A stretch of DNA of 64,000 nucleotides. It comes from Demequina sp. NBRC 110056. GTDB taxonomy: Bacteria > Actinomycetota > Actinomycetes > Actinomycetales > Demequinaceae. The position numbers and the translations under genes were made by a program. Every line of letters starts with the position of its first letter. Positions within the stretch are counted from its first letter, which is position 1. The notes beneath the pieces were generated by a model, which worked only from the letters and a program-made list of their open reading frames with translations, searched no databases and was not told the origin of the DNA. The stretch is taken from assembly GCF_002090155.1 (NCBI RefSeq), contig NZ_BBRM01000006.1, positions 62,001-126,000 of the forward strand, given 5' to 3'. Positions 17,894 to 27,171 of the stretch are shown one piece after another.

Positions 17894-18276
17894 CCAGGAA
17901 CTGGATCGAGGTCGTCACCGGCTCTCTCGACGACAAGAAGAAGTACCGCGAGTACAAGGCCCGCAAGGCCGCGCTGCCCGCGCCCTACGAGCAGACCGTC
18001 GACGCCATCGAGCGCTACCTCAACTACGCGGGCGCCATCACCAAGGGCGACGTGCTGGTCGCGATGTACGAGGACCTCATCGTCCTCTTCGAGCAGGCGG
18101 CGGCCGACGGCACTCCCGTGAGCGGAGTCGTGGGCGACGACCCGGTGGAGTTCGTCGAGGACTTCCTGCGCGGCTACGAGGACGGCCGCTGGGTCGCCAA
18201 GGAGCGCGCCCGGCTCACCGAGTCCGTCGCCGCCGCCGTCCGCGCCCAGTCGCAGGAGCACGGCGATGGCGACTGA
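17890..18276 (+). CDS. DUF1048 protein of a PadR/ABC exporter operon
   Basis: A 128-residue helical protein of the DUF1048 family. Sequence landmarks are WIEVVTGSLDDKKKYREYKARKAALP and YEQTVDAIERYLNYAGAI, with a conserved EFVEDFLRGYEDGRWVAKERARL towards the end. No catalytic motif is visible. Members are habitually encoded between a PadR regulator and an ABC-2 exporter, as here, but their role is not established. Both ends overlap neighbours (ATGA with padR, 11 bases with the ATPase gene), so the four genes are one tightly coupled operon. Confidence 0.88.
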   Translation: MTRNWIEVVTGSLDDKKKYREYKARKAALPAPYEQTVDAIERYLNYAGAITKGDVLVAMYEDLIVLFEQAAADGTPVSGVVGDDPVEFVEDFLRGYEDGRWVAKERARLTESVAAAVRAQSQEHGDGD

Positions 18277-19072
18277 GCACGCCATCCGCGTCGAGGCCCT
18301 CACCAAGTCCTATGGCGACCTCGAGGTGCTGCGCGGGGTCGACCTCGCTGTGGCGCGCGGATCCATCACCGCGCTGCTCGGCGCCAACGGCGCCGGCAAG
18401 ACCACACTCGTGAGGATCCTCGCGACACTGCTGAGGGCCGATGCGGGTGTCGCCACCGTGGGTGGCGCGGACGTGGCAGGGGAGCCGGCTCGGGTGCGGG
18501 AGGCCATCAGCCTCACCGGCCAGTTCGCGGCCGTGGACGAGGTCCTCACCGGACGCGAGAACCTCGTGCTCGTCGCACGCCTGCGGCACGTCGAGGCGCG
18601 AGGCCTCGGCAAGCCCGCCGCCGTCGCATCGGCGCTGCTCGAGCGGTTCGGGCTCACCGATGCCGCAGACCGACGCGTCGGCACCTACTCCGGTGGCATG
18701 CGCCGCCGGCTCGACATCGCGATGAGCCTCATCGGCGACCCGCCGGTGGTGTTTCTCGACGAGCCCACGACGGGCCTCGACCCGCAGGCGCGCAACGAGG
18801 TGTGGGATGCCGTGCGCACCCTCGCCGCCGGGGGCACCACGGTGCTGCTCACCACGCAGTACCTCGAGGAGGCCGAGCAGCTCGCCCACCAGATCGCGAT
18901 CCTCCACGAGGGCCGGATCATCGTCGACGGCACGCTCGCCGAGGTGAAGGCGCTCATGCCGCCCGCGACCGTCGAGTACGTCGAGAAGCAGCCGAGCCTC
19001 GAGGAGATCTTCCTCGCGGTGACGGGCGCGGGCGCTGGCGCGCCGGCCCCGCAAGGAGGGGAGCAGCGATGA
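18266..19072 (+). CDS. ABC exporter ATPase, DrrA-like
   Basis: A 268-residue ATPase subunit of a drug- or lipid-exporting ABC-2 system. Walker A is GANGAGKTT near 41, the signature is YSGGMRRRLDIAMSL near 142, Walker B is VVFLDEPTTGLDPQ, and the H-loop lies in LLTTQYLEEAEQLA. The C-terminal extension ending near EKQPSLEEIFLAVTG matches the DrrA type. The stop overlaps the permease ATG. Confidence 0.93.
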   Translation: MATEHAIRVEALTKSYGDLEVLRGVDLAVARGSITALLGANGAGKTTLVRILATLLRADAGVATVGGADVAGEPARVREAISLTGQFAAVDEVLTGRENLVLVARLRHVEARGLGKPAAVASALLERFGLTDAADRRVGTYSGGMRRRLDIAMSLIGDPPVVFLDEPTTGLDPQARNEVWDAVRTLAAGGTTVLLTTQYLEEAEQLAHQIAILHEGRIIVDGTLAEVKALMPPATVEYVEKQPSLEEIFLAVTGAGAGAPAPQGGEQR

Positions 19073-19824
19073 CCGCCATCGCCGACACCGCGACCCTCAC
19101 CGGGCGCAGCCTGCGCCACATCCTGCGCAGCCCCGACACGATCATCACCACCGTGATGATGCCCGTCGCGTTCCTGCTGCTGTTCGTGTACGTGCTCGGC
19201 GGCGCGATCGACGTGGGCACGGACTCGTACGTGACCTACCTGCTGCCCGGGATCCTCGTCATCACCATCGCCTCGAGCGTCTCGTACACGGCCTTCCGCC
19301 TCTTCACGGACCTCCAGGGCGGCATCTTCGAGCGCTTCCAGTCGCTGCCGATCACCCGGTCCGGGCCGCTGTGGGCGCACGTGCTGACGTCGCTGGTCGC
19401 CACGGCCGTCTCGCTGGTCCTGGTCATCGGCGTCGCGCTCCTCATGGGCTTCCGGCCGCAGGCGAGCGTGCTCGACTGGCTCGCGGTCGCGGGGATCCTG
19501 AGCCTGCTGACGCTCGCGCTCACGTGGCTCGCCGTGATCCCCGGCCTCACGGCCAGCACGCCCGATGGCGCAAGCGCGTTCGCCTACCCGTTGATCCTGC
19601 TGCCGTTCGTGAGCTCCGCCTTCGTGCCCACCGCGTCGATGCCGGGCCCGGTGCGGTGGTTCGCGGAGAACCAGCCCGTCACGGCGATCGTGGACGCGCT
19701 GCGCGACCTGCTCGCAGGGAACGCGCCCGGCTCGGCGATCTGGGTCGCGCTGGCGTGGTGCGTCGGCATCCTCGTGGTCGGGTACGTGGTCGCGACGGCG
19801 CTGCACCGGCGCCGCTCGGCCTAG
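19069..19824 (+). CDS. ABC-2 type exporter permease, DrrB-like
   Basis: A 251-residue membrane protein with six predicted helices of the ABC-2 family. Typical segments are TLTGRSLRHILRSPDTIITTVMMP at the N-terminus, FRLFTDLQGGIFERFQSLPI in the coupling region, and a C-terminal PVTAIVDALRDLLAG before the last helix. ATG 19069 has a strong AAGGAGGGGAG site inside the upstream gene and overlaps its stop. It is the last gene of the padR operon. The exported compound is unknown. Confidence 0.92.
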   Translation: MTAIADTATLTGRSLRHILRSPDTIITTVMMPVAFLLLFVYVLGGAIDVGTDSYVTYLLPGILVITIASSVSYTAFRLFTDLQGGIFERFQSLPITRSGPLWAHVLTSLVATAVSLVLVIGVALLMGFRPQASVLDWLAVAGILSLLTLALTWLAVIPGLTASTPDGASAFAYPLILLPFVSSAFVPTASMPGPVRWFAENQPVTAIVDALRDLLAGNAPGSAIWVALAWCVGILVVGYVVATALHRRRSA

Positions 19825-19978
19825 CCCCGCGCAGCGCGGCGGCCGGTGCGCGAGCGCCTGCCGCCGCGAACGCGTCCGTCAGGGGAGGAGGCCGTGCGAG
19901 TCGTTCGCGAGGGGGATGCCGCCGGCGCAGGCACCGCAGGTATGCTGAACGCGCCAACCCCAGTCGAGGAGGACCTCC

Positions 19979-20791
19979 GTGGCCAGCCCCGTTTTCAGCT
20001 CCAACAGCGCCTTCAAGCCCGGTCAGACCTATGACGTGAACGGCAAGGCCGTCACCGAGGCTGACCTCGAGCAGCAGTACGCGATGCCGTCCGCCGGCCC
20101 GGTCGACACCGGCCGCATGAGCTACGAGGGCGTGATCGCCAAGGCCTCGGGCATGGTGCTGCTGGCCTTCCTCACCGCGGTCCCCGGCTACATGTTCTTC
20201 AGCTACGCGGGCCTGTTCGTGTCCGCGATCGGCGGCATGGTGCTGGGCCTCGTGCTCGCCTTCAAGAAGACCACCACCCCCGCCCTCGCGCTCCTGTACG
20301 CGGCGATCCAGGGGTACTTCCTGGGCTCCCTGTCGACCTACATCGAGACCGCGTTCGAGGTTCCGGGCGCAGCTCTCCAGGCGCTGCTCGCGACCGCCTG
20401 CACCTTCGCCGTGTGCCTGTGGCTCTACAAGTCGGGCCGCGTGCGCTACACGCCCAAGCTGCAGAAGTTCCTGATGATCGGCGGCATCTCCTACCTGCTG
20501 TTCTCGCTGGTCAACATCGGCTTCATGATCTTCGGCGGCACCGACTCCGCGTGGGGACTGCGCACCGAGTACGACATCATGGGCATCCCGCTGGGCGTGC
20601 TCATCGGCGCCTTCGCCGTGATCCTCGGCTGCGTCTCCCTCATCGGCGACTTCGACTTCGTCGAGAACGGCGTCAAGAACGGCCTGCCGCAGCGCTTCGA
20701 GTGGACGGCCGCCTTCGGCATCGTCGTCACGCTCATCTGGCTCTACATCGAGTTCCTGCGGATCATCGCGATCCTCCAGGGCCGCGACTAG
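19979..20791 (+). CDS. Bax inhibitor-1/YccA-like membrane protein
   Basis: A 270-residue seven-helix membrane protein of the bacterial BI-1 (Bax1-I, YccA-like) family. After a soluble N-terminus (about 50 residues ending VDTGRMSYEGVI) helices follow continuously to near residue 262. The last helices hold acidic residues (DFDFVENGVKNGLP). Family members are implicated in ion or pH-dependent calcium leak and membrane protein quality control. The role here is not known. GTG start with GAGGAGG, and a TATGCT -10 near 19942. Confidence 0.85.
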   Translation: MASPVFSSNSAFKPGQTYDVNGKAVTEADLEQQYAMPSAGPVDTGRMSYEGVIAKASGMVLLAFLTAVPGYMFFSYAGLFVSAIGGMVLGLVLAFKKTTTPALALLYAAIQGYFLGSLSTYIETAFEVPGAALQALLATACTFAVCLWLYKSGRVRYTPKLQKFLMIGGISYLLFSLVNIGFMIFGGTDSAWGLRTEYDIMGIPLGVLIGAFAVILGCVSLIGDFDFVENGVKNGLPQRFEWTAAFGIVVTLIWLYIEFLRIIAILQGRD

Positions 20792-20809
20792 CCGCGACCC
20801 GCAGCACGC

Positions 20810-21427
20810 ATGGCGAAGGACGACGACGGTCTGACGGCGCGCCCGGGTGAGGACCCGTACGAGCTCGAGTGGCCCGACGACGCCAAGGACCAGCGAGCCG
20901 CGGAACGGGAGGCGGTGGCCGCCGCCGGCGCGGTGAAGCCCGTGTCGCGTGGCCTCGCCGCGCTCGTCATCGGCGTCGGTCTCACCCTGCTGTGCGTGCT
21001 GCCGCTGGGAGTCATCGGCGGGCAGATCGGCTTCTTCCTCGCCGTGGCTGCGCCGGTGATCCTCGGCGGCGTGCTGGTCGCGTGGCCCACCGGGCTGCTC
21101 CTGGACCGCGTCGTCCGCCGCATGCCGACCGGCGTGGGCGAGATCGCCTTCGTCCTGCTCGGTGGCGCCGTGGGCTACGGACTCACCTGGGGTGGGCTGA
21201 CGCTGTTCCAGGAGGCGCTGTTCGCGAGCGCCCAGGACCTCGAGATCGTCCGCTCGCAGGGCTCGATCTTCATGATGACGGCGACCGCGGTCGGCTTCCT
21301 CGGGGCCTACATGCTCGCGGACAAGATCCGGCCGTTCCCCAAGCAGGTGATGATCATCGGCGGCTTCATCGTCGTGATGTTCGTCGCGTCGGTCGCGGCG
21401 AACCTGTTCGGCACCGGGGGCGCGTGA
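20810..21427 (+). CDS. Hypothetical multi-pass membrane protein
   Basis: A 205-residue protein that I do not recognise. The first 45 residues are charged and soluble (GEDPYELEWPDDAKDQRAAE), followed by five likely membrane helices: about 48-70, 75-98, 108-130, 148-168 and 176-198. No catalytic motif is visible. It begins 18 bases after the BI-1 gene, and its stop overlaps the esterase GTG, so it is probably in an operon with one or both. Confidence 0.7.
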   Translation: MAKDDDGLTARPGEDPYELEWPDDAKDQRAAEREAVAAAGAVKPVSRGLAALVIGVGLTLLCVLPLGVIGGQIGFFLAVAAPVILGGVLVAWPTGLLLDRVVRRMPTGVGEIAFVLLGGAVGYGLTWGGLTLFQEALFASAQDLEIVRSQGSIFMMTATAVGFLGAYMLADKIRPFPKQVMIIGGFIVVMFVASVAANLFGTGGA

Positions 21428-22413
21428 CCGTGGCGAAGTTCGACCTGCCCGAGCCCGAGCTGCGCGCCTACCGTCCCGAGGTCAGCGAGCCCGCGGACTT
21501 CGACGCCTTCTGGGAGCGCACCCTCGAGGAGGCGCGCCAGACGCCCATGCGCGTGGACCGTGCCGCCGGGCCGATCGACCTCGCGCAGGTGGTGATCGAG
21601 GACGTCACGTTCCCCGGCTTCGGCGGCGACCCCATCAAGGGCTGGCTGCTCACCCCCCGCGGCGCCGAGGGGCCGCTGCCATGCGTCGTCGAGATCTCCG
21701 GCTACGGCGGCGGCCGCGGGCTCGCGATCGAGCGCACCCTGTGGGCGACGGCGGGCTACGCGCACCTCTTCATCGACTCGCGCGGCCAAGGCCTGTCCTG
21801 GGGCTCGGGCGCCCACACGCCCGACCCCGTCGGGTCCGGACCCGCGGTGCCGGGCCAGATGACGCGCGGCATCCACGACCCGCACGAGTACTACTACCGC
21901 CGCCTCTTCACCGACGCCGTGCGCGGCGTCGACGCGGCGCGCTCCCTGCCAGAGGTGGACCCGTCGCAGGTCTTCTTCGTGGGCACGTCGCAGGGCGGCG
22001 GCGTCGCGCTCGCCGTCGCCGGGCTCGTGCCGGACCTGGCCGGCTGCGCCGCCGAGGTGCCGTTCCTGTGCCACTTCGACCGCGCCATCGACCTCACGGA
22101 CGCGTACCCGTACCAGGAGCTCGTGACGTTCCTCAAGATCACGCGCAAGCCTCGCGAGGAGATGCTCGCGACGCTGCAGTACTTCGACGGCGTCAACCAC
22201 GCGAAGCGCGCGCACGCGCCCCTGCTGATGTCCGCTGCCCTCATGGACGAGGTCTGTCCGCCGTCCACCTGCTTCGCCGCCTTCAACTGGTACGGCGACC
22301 GCTCCGGGCAGTCCGACAAGGCGGTCGAGGTGTACGGCTACAACGGCCACGAGGGCGGGCAGGCGCACCAGCAGATGCGCCAGCTCGAGTTCGTCGCTCG
22401 TCTCGTAGGCTGA
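21424..22413 (+). CDS. Acetyl xylan esterase / cephalosporin-C deacetylase family (CE7)
   Basis: A 329-residue alpha/beta hydrolase of carbohydrate esterase family 7, expected to remove acetyl groups from small xylo-oligosaccharides or similar substrates. The family motifs are all present: the oxyanion-side DSRGQGLSWGSGA near 118, the nucleophile elbow GTSQGGGVA near 183, the acid in MDEVCPPST and the catalytic His in GHEGGQA near 305. There is no signal peptide, so it is cytoplasmic. The GTG overlaps the upstream stop (GTGA). Confidence 0.92.
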   Translation: MTVAKFDLPEPELRAYRPEVSEPADFDAFWERTLEEARQTPMRVDRAAGPIDLAQVVIEDVTFPGFGGDPIKGWLLTPRGAEGPLPCVVEISGYGGGRGLAIERTLWATAGYAHLFIDSRGQGLSWGSGAHTPDPVGSGPAVPGQMTRGIHDPHEYYYRRLFTDAVRGVDAARSLPEVDPSQVFFVGTSQGGGVALAVAGLVPDLAGCAAEVPFLCHFDRAIDLTDAYPYQELVTFLKITRKPREEMLATLQYFDGVNHAKRAHAPLLMSAALMDEVCPPSTCFAAFNWYGDRSGQSDKAVEVYGYNGHEGGQAHQQMRQLEFVARLVG

Positions 22414-22438
22414 CACCAGCGACAGTCGGGAGGACCGC

Positions 22439-23770
22439 GTGAGCGACACCGAGGGCTCTGCCGGGACTTCCGAGGCCGACACGACCGATGCCGCCGAGCG
22501 CCACGCCTCGTGGCCGGAGCTGTTCTTCGACCTCGTCGTCGTCGCGGGCGCGGGACTGCTCGGCCACCTCATCGAGGACAGCGAGGGTCTCGGGAGCATC
22601 GCGCTGTTCGCCATCGCCTTCGGCGCGTTCTGGATGATCTGGACCTGCTTCACGGCGTACGGCAACGTCCGCGGCGACGACGCCCGCCTCCCGACGTTCC
22701 TCGCGGGCATGATCGTGCTCGGCGTGATGGTGGCCGCGGTGCCCGGCATCCACGACGAGCATGCTCACGCGTTCGCGATCGCGTACATCGTGGGCCGAGT
22801 GATCGCCGCCCGCCCGTGGCACGGTGCGGCCGTGGTCGTCGACCTGCCGGTCATCCAGGCCGCGACGGGAGTGCTGCCCTGGATCGTGTCGCTGTGGTTC
22901 GACGGCGACGCGATGTACGTGTGGTGGGCGATCGGTCTCACGCTCGACCTCGCCGTGCTGCTGCGGTCGCGGCCCGACCGCGTCGCGGCGGGCGCGCAGG
23001 CCCGGCTGGATCACGCCATCGACGGAAGACGCGAGCGTCTCGAGGCACATGCCGCGCGCGAGGAGCGCCCCACCCGAAGCGCGACCCGGGCGAGGAGGCG
23101 CGCCGAGCGGCGTCAGCGTCGACTGGAGGTGCAGGCGCGCCGAGGCAGGGGACCGCGCGACATCCCCACCTCGATCGTCGCGTTGCGCGCGGACACGGTC
23201 CACCTCGCCGAGCGGTTCGGCCTCTTCACGCTCATCCTGCTCGGCGAGGGCCTGATCCAGGTGATCACGTCGGCCTCGGGAGCTGAGTGGAACCGCGAGC
23301 TCGGCGTGGCCGCGCTCGGCGCGTTCGCCTTCATCGTCGGCTTGTGGAACCTGTCGGTGCGTCGCGGCAGCGCCGGCCTCGCGCTGCTGCCCGAGGGCGC
23401 GATCCCGGTGCGCCTGCAGTGGGTCGCGCACCTGGTGACCTCGCTGTGCATCGTCGCGATGGCGGCGGTGATGGGCGCCATCGTCGCCGACCCGGGAGCG
23501 GAGATCGACGATCACGTGGCAGCGGTGCTCGTCACCGCGCTCGCGGTCTACCTTCTCGCGGCGGGGACGACCCACGCGGTGCTCGCGCGCAGGGGCCACG
23601 ACCGCGCGGCTCGGCTCCGGGCGGCCTGGCTGCTCGGGGCGGGCGTCGTCGCGCCGCTCGCCGCGTGGCTCGCGCACGGGTACCTGGACGCGTCAGCCGT
23701 GGTCTGGATCCTGGCCGCCGCCGTGGTCACGTGCGGCGTCGCCGCATCCCGGCTCACCGCGGACAGGTGA
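22439..23770 (+). CDS. Low temperature requirement protein A (LtrA) family membrane protein
   Basis: A 443-residue multi-helix membrane protein. The LtrA hallmarks are WPELFFDLVVVAGAGLLGHL at the start and LAERFGLFTLILLGEGLIQVI in the second half. Between them, residues about 185-235 form an Arg/Glu-rich cytoplasmic insertion (RRERLEAHAAREERP and on) that looks longer than usual. The family was named from a Listeria growth defect at low temperature and its biochemical function is unknown. The GTG start has a GGGAGG site. A perfect hairpin follows the stop. Confidence 0.88.
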   Translation: MSDTEGSAGTSEADTTDAAERHASWPELFFDLVVVAGAGLLGHLIEDSEGLGSIALFAIAFGAFWMIWTCFTAYGNVRGDDARLPTFLAGMIVLGVMVAAVPGIHDEHAHAFAIAYIVGRVIAARPWHGAAVVVDLPVIQAATGVLPWIVSLWFDGDAMYVWWAIGLTLDLAVLLRSRPDRVAAGAQARLDHAIDGRRERLEAHAAREERPTRSATRARRRAERRQRRLEVQARRGRGPRDIPTSIVALRADTVHLAERFGLFTLILLGEGLIQVITSASGAEWNRELGVAALGAFAFIVGLWNLSVRRGSAGLALLPEGAIPVRLQWVAHLVTSLCIVAMAAVMGAIVADPGAEIDDHVAAVLVTALAVYLLAAGTTHAVLARRGHDRAARLRAAWLLGAGVVAPLAAWLAHGYLDASAVVWILAAAVVTCGVAASRLTADR

Positions 23771-23771
23771 C

Positions 23772-23801
23772 GGCCGATGCGCGCTCGAGCACGCATCGGC
23801 C
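23772..23801. terminator. Bidirectional hairpin made of an inverted GCCGATGCG pair
   Basis: GGCCGATGCG and CGCATCGGCC form a perfect 10-base stem around a 10-base loop, filling the 37-base gap between the convergent LtrA and msrA stops. It is a good candidate shared terminator. Confidence 0.75.
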
Positions 23802-23807
23802 CTCACC

Positions 23808-24464
23808 TCAGGCCGGGGTCGGGGCGTAGCTCACCTGGCAGAAGCCGTGGTTGCAGTAGCCCCCGGGGTTCTTGTGGAGGTACTGCTGGTGGTAGTCCTC
23901 CGCGTAGTAGAAGCGGCCGTCTCCGGCGTCCTCGGCGCGCGCGATCTGCGTCGTGATCGCTCCGTAGCCCTTGTCGGTGAGCTGCGCCTGGTAGCGGTCG
24001 CGCGACGCCTCAGCAGCCGCGAGCTGGGCCTCGGACGTCGTGAAGATGGCGCTGCGGTACTGGGTGCCCACGTCGTTGCCCTGGCGGTTCAGCGTCGTCG
24101 GGTCGTGGTTCTCCCAGAACGCGCCCAGCAGGGTGTCGAGCGAGACCTTCTCGGGGTCGTAGACCACCTGGACGGCCTCGGCGTGACCCGTGCGCGCGGT
24201 GCAGGTCTCCTGGTACGTGGGGTTCTCGGTCCAGCCGCCCATGTAGCCGGCGGCCGTCGAGTGCACGCCAGGGGTCTGCCAGAAGATGCGCTCCGCGCCC
24301 CAGAAGCAGCCCATGCCCACGTAGAGCACCTGGAGGCCCTCCGGCCAGGGTCCGGTCAGGGGCGTGCCGAGCACCACGTGGCGGTCGGCCACCTCGATGG
24401 CGGCGTCGCGGCCAGGCAGGGCCTCGTCCGCGGTGATCATGGTCGTCTTGTTCGTGCCGAGCAT
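23808..24464 (-). CDS. msrA: Peptide methionine sulfoxide reductase A
   Basis: A 218-residue cytoplasmic repair enzyme that reduces methionine-S-sulfoxide. The catalytic motif GCFWGAER (Cys53) and the [25 protein letters not shown] segment are typical. Resolving cysteines lie at the C-terminus in [12 protein letters not shown], as in the long E. coli-type form. The N-terminal extension of about 45 residues is also of that type. I chose ATG 24464 because AGGAGC precedes it. The gene is monocistronic and converges on the LtrA gene. Confidence 0.95.
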   Translation of the reverse strand: MLGTNKTTMITADEALPGRDAAIEVADRHVVLGTPLTGPWPEGLQVLYVGMGCFWGAERIFWQTPGVHSTAAGYMGGWTENPTYQETCTARTGHAEAVQVVYDPEKVSLDTLLGAFWENHDPTTLNRQGNDVGTQYRSAIFTTSEAQLAAAEASRDRYQAQLTDKGYGAITTQIARAEDAGDGRFYYAEDYHQQYLHKNPGGYCNHGFCQVSYAPTPA

Positions 24465-24559
24465 GTGCGCTCCTCTGGGTCGGTGAACTCTGCTCGGTGA
24501 ACGCGCCCGTGACCGTGCATGTTCCGCGCGGCAGGCCACACCGTGTCCGTGCGCGGCGT

Positions 24560-24565
24560 TAGGCT
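24560..24565 (+). promoter_or_regulatory. Leaderless -10 of the AI-2E family gene
   Basis: TAGGCT lies six bases before the ATG at 24572, with no Shine-Dalgarno, consistent with a leaderless transcript. Confidence 0.5.
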
Positions 24566-24571
24566 CGCGAC

Positions 24572-25918
24572 ATGGCCAACAGTCCTGGTGAGAGCAAGCC
24601 GACCTCGTCTGTGCTCTACACCGAGCAGCCCTCGGTGATCGACCGCGTCCCCGTGACGCTCAGGGTCACGGCCGCGTGGTCGTGGAGGATCGTCATCGTC
24701 GGCGTCGTGCTCGTCGCCGCCGCGTGGGGGTTCACCAACCTCTCGGCGCTGTTCGTGCCGCTGATCATCGCGCTCATCATCGCCGCGCCGCTCGAGCGGC
24801 TGGTCGCCCGGATGGCGCAGATCGGGATCCCGCGCGCCTTGGGGTCGATCCTCGCGATCCTCGCCCTCATCTCGATCGTGCTGGGCCTCGGCACGCTCGC
24901 GTCGACGTCCTTCGTGAATGACTTCGACCAGCTCAAGGACTCCGCGATCGAGGGCTTCGAGACCTTCGTCGCGTGGCTCGTCGACGGGCCTCTGGGCATC
25001 AGCCAGGAGCAGATCGACGAGGTCGTCTCCAACATCCAGGGCTTCGTCCAGGACAACGTCCTCGGCGTCGCCTCGGGCGCGCTGTCCGTCGGCTCCGCGA
25101 TCGGCGCCATGTTCGCCGGCATCATCATCGCGCTGGTGGCGCTGTTCTTCTTCATGCGCGACGGCCGGCAGATCTGGACCTGGACCGTCGGTCTGCTTCC
25201 CGACTCGTCCGTCGAGCGCGCCGACCACGCCGGGATGCACGCCTGGGTGACGCTGCGGCGCTACACGCAGACCACGGTCTTCGTGGCCTTCGTCGACGCC
25301 GTCGGCATCGGCCTCGGAGCCTGGATCCTCGGCGTGCCGCTCGCGCTGCCGATCGCGATCATCGTCTTCCTGTTCTCGTTCATCCCGCTCATCGGCGCGA
25401 CGCTGTCGGGTGCGGTGGCATCGCTCGTCGCGCTCGTCGACGGCGGCTGGACCACCGCTCTGCTCATGCTCGGCGTGGTGCTGCTCGTCCAGCAGATCGA
25501 GGGCAACGTCCTCTACCCGTGGCTGTTCGGCAAGGCGGCCTCGATTCACCCGCTCGCGGTGCTCCTGACGATCTCCGCCGGAACGCTCACCATGGGCCTC
25601 ATCGGCGCGATCATCGCGGTGCCCATCGTCGCGACCCTCTACGCGTTCAAGCGCGGCCTGCGCCTGGGCGACGCGATCGAGGAGGTCGACCGACCTCCCA
25701 TCTCGACGCAGATGCCCGTGGTCGCCGAACGGCTACGGCGGGCGCGCGACGCCGTCACCCACACGGGCGAGATCCGCACTCGCCACCACGAGGCGGCTCC
25801 CACCGACGAGCACGCCATCATCGACGACGCGGCCGACGCCCCGGGCGCCGAGTCCGTCGAGCCGCACAGCGAGCAGATCCGCACGCGCCCGCCGCGCGAC
25901 TCCAGCACCGACACGTAG
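24572..25918 (+). CDS. AI-2E family (PerM/YdiK) transporter
   Basis: A 448-residue membrane protein of the AI-2 exporter superfamily. Hydrophobic segments begin near residue 35, a large extracytoplasmic helix-rich domain covers about 110-170, and the C-terminal helices contain the conserved stretches [21 protein letters not shown] and [28 protein letters not shown]. The last 90 residues are a charged cytoplasmic tail. Members have been linked to autoinducer-2 export and to sodium/proton exchange, so the substrate is uncertain. It is followed closely by rlmC. Confidence 0.88.
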   Translation: MANSPGESKPTSSVLYTEQPSVIDRVPVTLRVTAAWSWRIVIVGVVLVAAAWGFTNLSALFVPLIIALIIAAPLERLVARMAQIGIPRALGSILAILALISIVLGLGTLASTSFVNDFDQLKDSAIEGFETFVAWLVDGPLGISQEQIDEVVSNIQGFVQDNVLGVASGALSVGSAIGAMFAGIIIALVALFFFMRDGRQIWTWTVGLLPDSSVERADHAGMHAWVTLRRYTQTTVFVAFVDAVGIGLGAWILGVPLALPIAIIVFLFSFIPLIGATLSGAVASLVALVDGGWTTALLMLGVVLLVQQIEGNVLYPWLFGKAASIHPLAVLLTISAGTLTMGLIGAIIAVPIVATLYAFKRGLRLGDAIEEVDRPPISTQMPVVAERLRRARDAVTHTGEIRTRHHEAAPTDEHAIIDDAADAPGAESVEPHSEQIRTRPPRDSSTDT

Positions 25919-25925
25919 GCGCCTC

Positions 25926-27071
25926 ATGCGGTGCGAGTATCACGCCGCCGGACTGTGCTTCTCGTGCACGCGTATCGACACGCCCTACGAGAACCAGGTG
26001 GCGGACAAGCAGGCGGCGATCGCCGGCCTGCTCGCCCCCGTCGCGCCGGAGCTCGCGTGGCTGCCCGCCCGCGCGAGCGAGGAGTCGGGGTTCCGCACCA
26101 AGGCCAAGATGGTCGTCGCGGGGACGGTCGACGCGCCGACGGTCGGGATCCTCGCCGCGGATGGCTCGGGGCAGGATCTCCGTGATTGCCCGCTGTATCC
26201 GGCGGCGCTCGGTGACGCCTTCGCGCCGCTCGCGGACTTCATCACGCGCGCCCGGCTCGAGCCCTACTCGGTGCCGCTGCGCCGGGGCGAGCTCAAGCAC
26301 GTGCTCGTCACGGTCGCACCCAACGGTGACCTCATGGTCCGTTGGGTGCTGCGCTCCACGGAGGCGCTCGCGCGGATCCGCAAGCACCTGCCGTGGCTGC
26401 GCGAGCAGCTCCCGCGCCTCGCCGTCGCGTCGGTCAACGTCCTGCCGGAGCACAAGGCCGTCACCGAGGGCGAGCGCGAGATCCTGCTCACCGAGCGCGA
26501 GACGCTCACCATGACCGTCAACGGCATCGACCTGCACCTGCGCCCTCAGAGCTTCTTCCAGACCAACACGGACGTGGCCGGCGCGCTCTACCGGCAGGCC
26601 ACGGACTGGATCGCCGCCGCCGCGCCCGACAGCCTGTGGGACCTCTACTGCGGCGTGGGCGGGTTCGCGCTGCACGGGGCCGCGCCGGGCCGCGCCGTCG
26701 TGGGCGTCGAGGTCAGCGAGCAGGCCATCACGTCTGCCCGCCGCACGCGAGACGAGCGCCTGTCAGCGGGCGACGCGGCGATGGCCGGCGTGGAGTTCGT
26801 GGCCGACGACGCCGTCGGCTGGGCCTCGCGCCAGGCCGATGCGCCCGAGGCCATCGTGGTCAACCCGCCCCGCCGTGGGCTAGGGGAGGAGCTGTCGCGC
26901 ACCGTGGAGGAGTCGGGCGCGGCGACCGTCGTGTACTCGAGCTGCCACGCGACCACCCTCGCGCGCGACCTCGCCTGGATGCCCTCGTACGCCGCCCGCG
27001 AGGCGCGGCTGTTCGACATGTTCCCCCACACCGGCCACAGCGAGGTCGCGGTCGTCCTCGACCGCCAGTAG
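25926..27071 (+). CDS. rlmC: 23S rRNA (uracil-5-)-methyltransferase, RlmC/RumB type
   Basis: A 381-residue SAM-dependent enzyme that makes 5-methyluridine in 23S rRNA. The iron-sulfur cysteines are at the very start (Cys3, Cys11, Cys14 in CEYHAAGLCFSC) with a fourth in LRDCPLYP. There is no TRAM domain, which favours RlmC over RlmD. SAM-site and catalytic motifs are SFFQTNTDVA, DLYCGVGGFAL, VNPPRRG and YSSCHATTLARD. It starts 8 bases after the upstream stop, so it may be co-transcribed with the AI-2E family gene. Confidence 0.92.
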   Translation: MRCEYHAAGLCFSCTRIDTPYENQVADKQAAIAGLLAPVAPELAWLPARASEESGFRTKAKMVVAGTVDAPTVGILAADGSGQDLRDCPLYPAALGDAFAPLADFITRARLEPYSVPLRRGELKHVLVTVAPNGDLMVRWVLRSTEALARIRKHLPWLREQLPRLAVASVNVLPEHKAVTEGEREILLTERETLTMTVNGIDLHLRPQSFFQTNTDVAGALYRQATDWIAAAAPDSLWDLYCGVGGFALHGAAPGRAVVGVEVSEQAITSARRTRDERLSAGDAAMAGVEFVADDAVGWASRQADAPEAIVVNPPRRGLGEELSRTVEESGAATVVYSSCHATTLARDLAWMPSYAAREARLFDMFPHTGHSEVAVVLDRQ

Positions 27072-27171
27072 GGCCCGGCTCCGCCCAAAGACGAGCGGGC
27101 GGCGTTTCCCAGCACGCGCATCGGCGCTGCTGCCTCTAGGTTGGTGCCAGCCGAGCAGGGGAGCGGACCGG

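Noticed and set aside
17558-19824. PadR/ABC operon considered as part of an antibiotic biosynthesis cluster
   Set aside because: No biosynthetic genes are adjacent. It is an isolated exporter operon of a common type.
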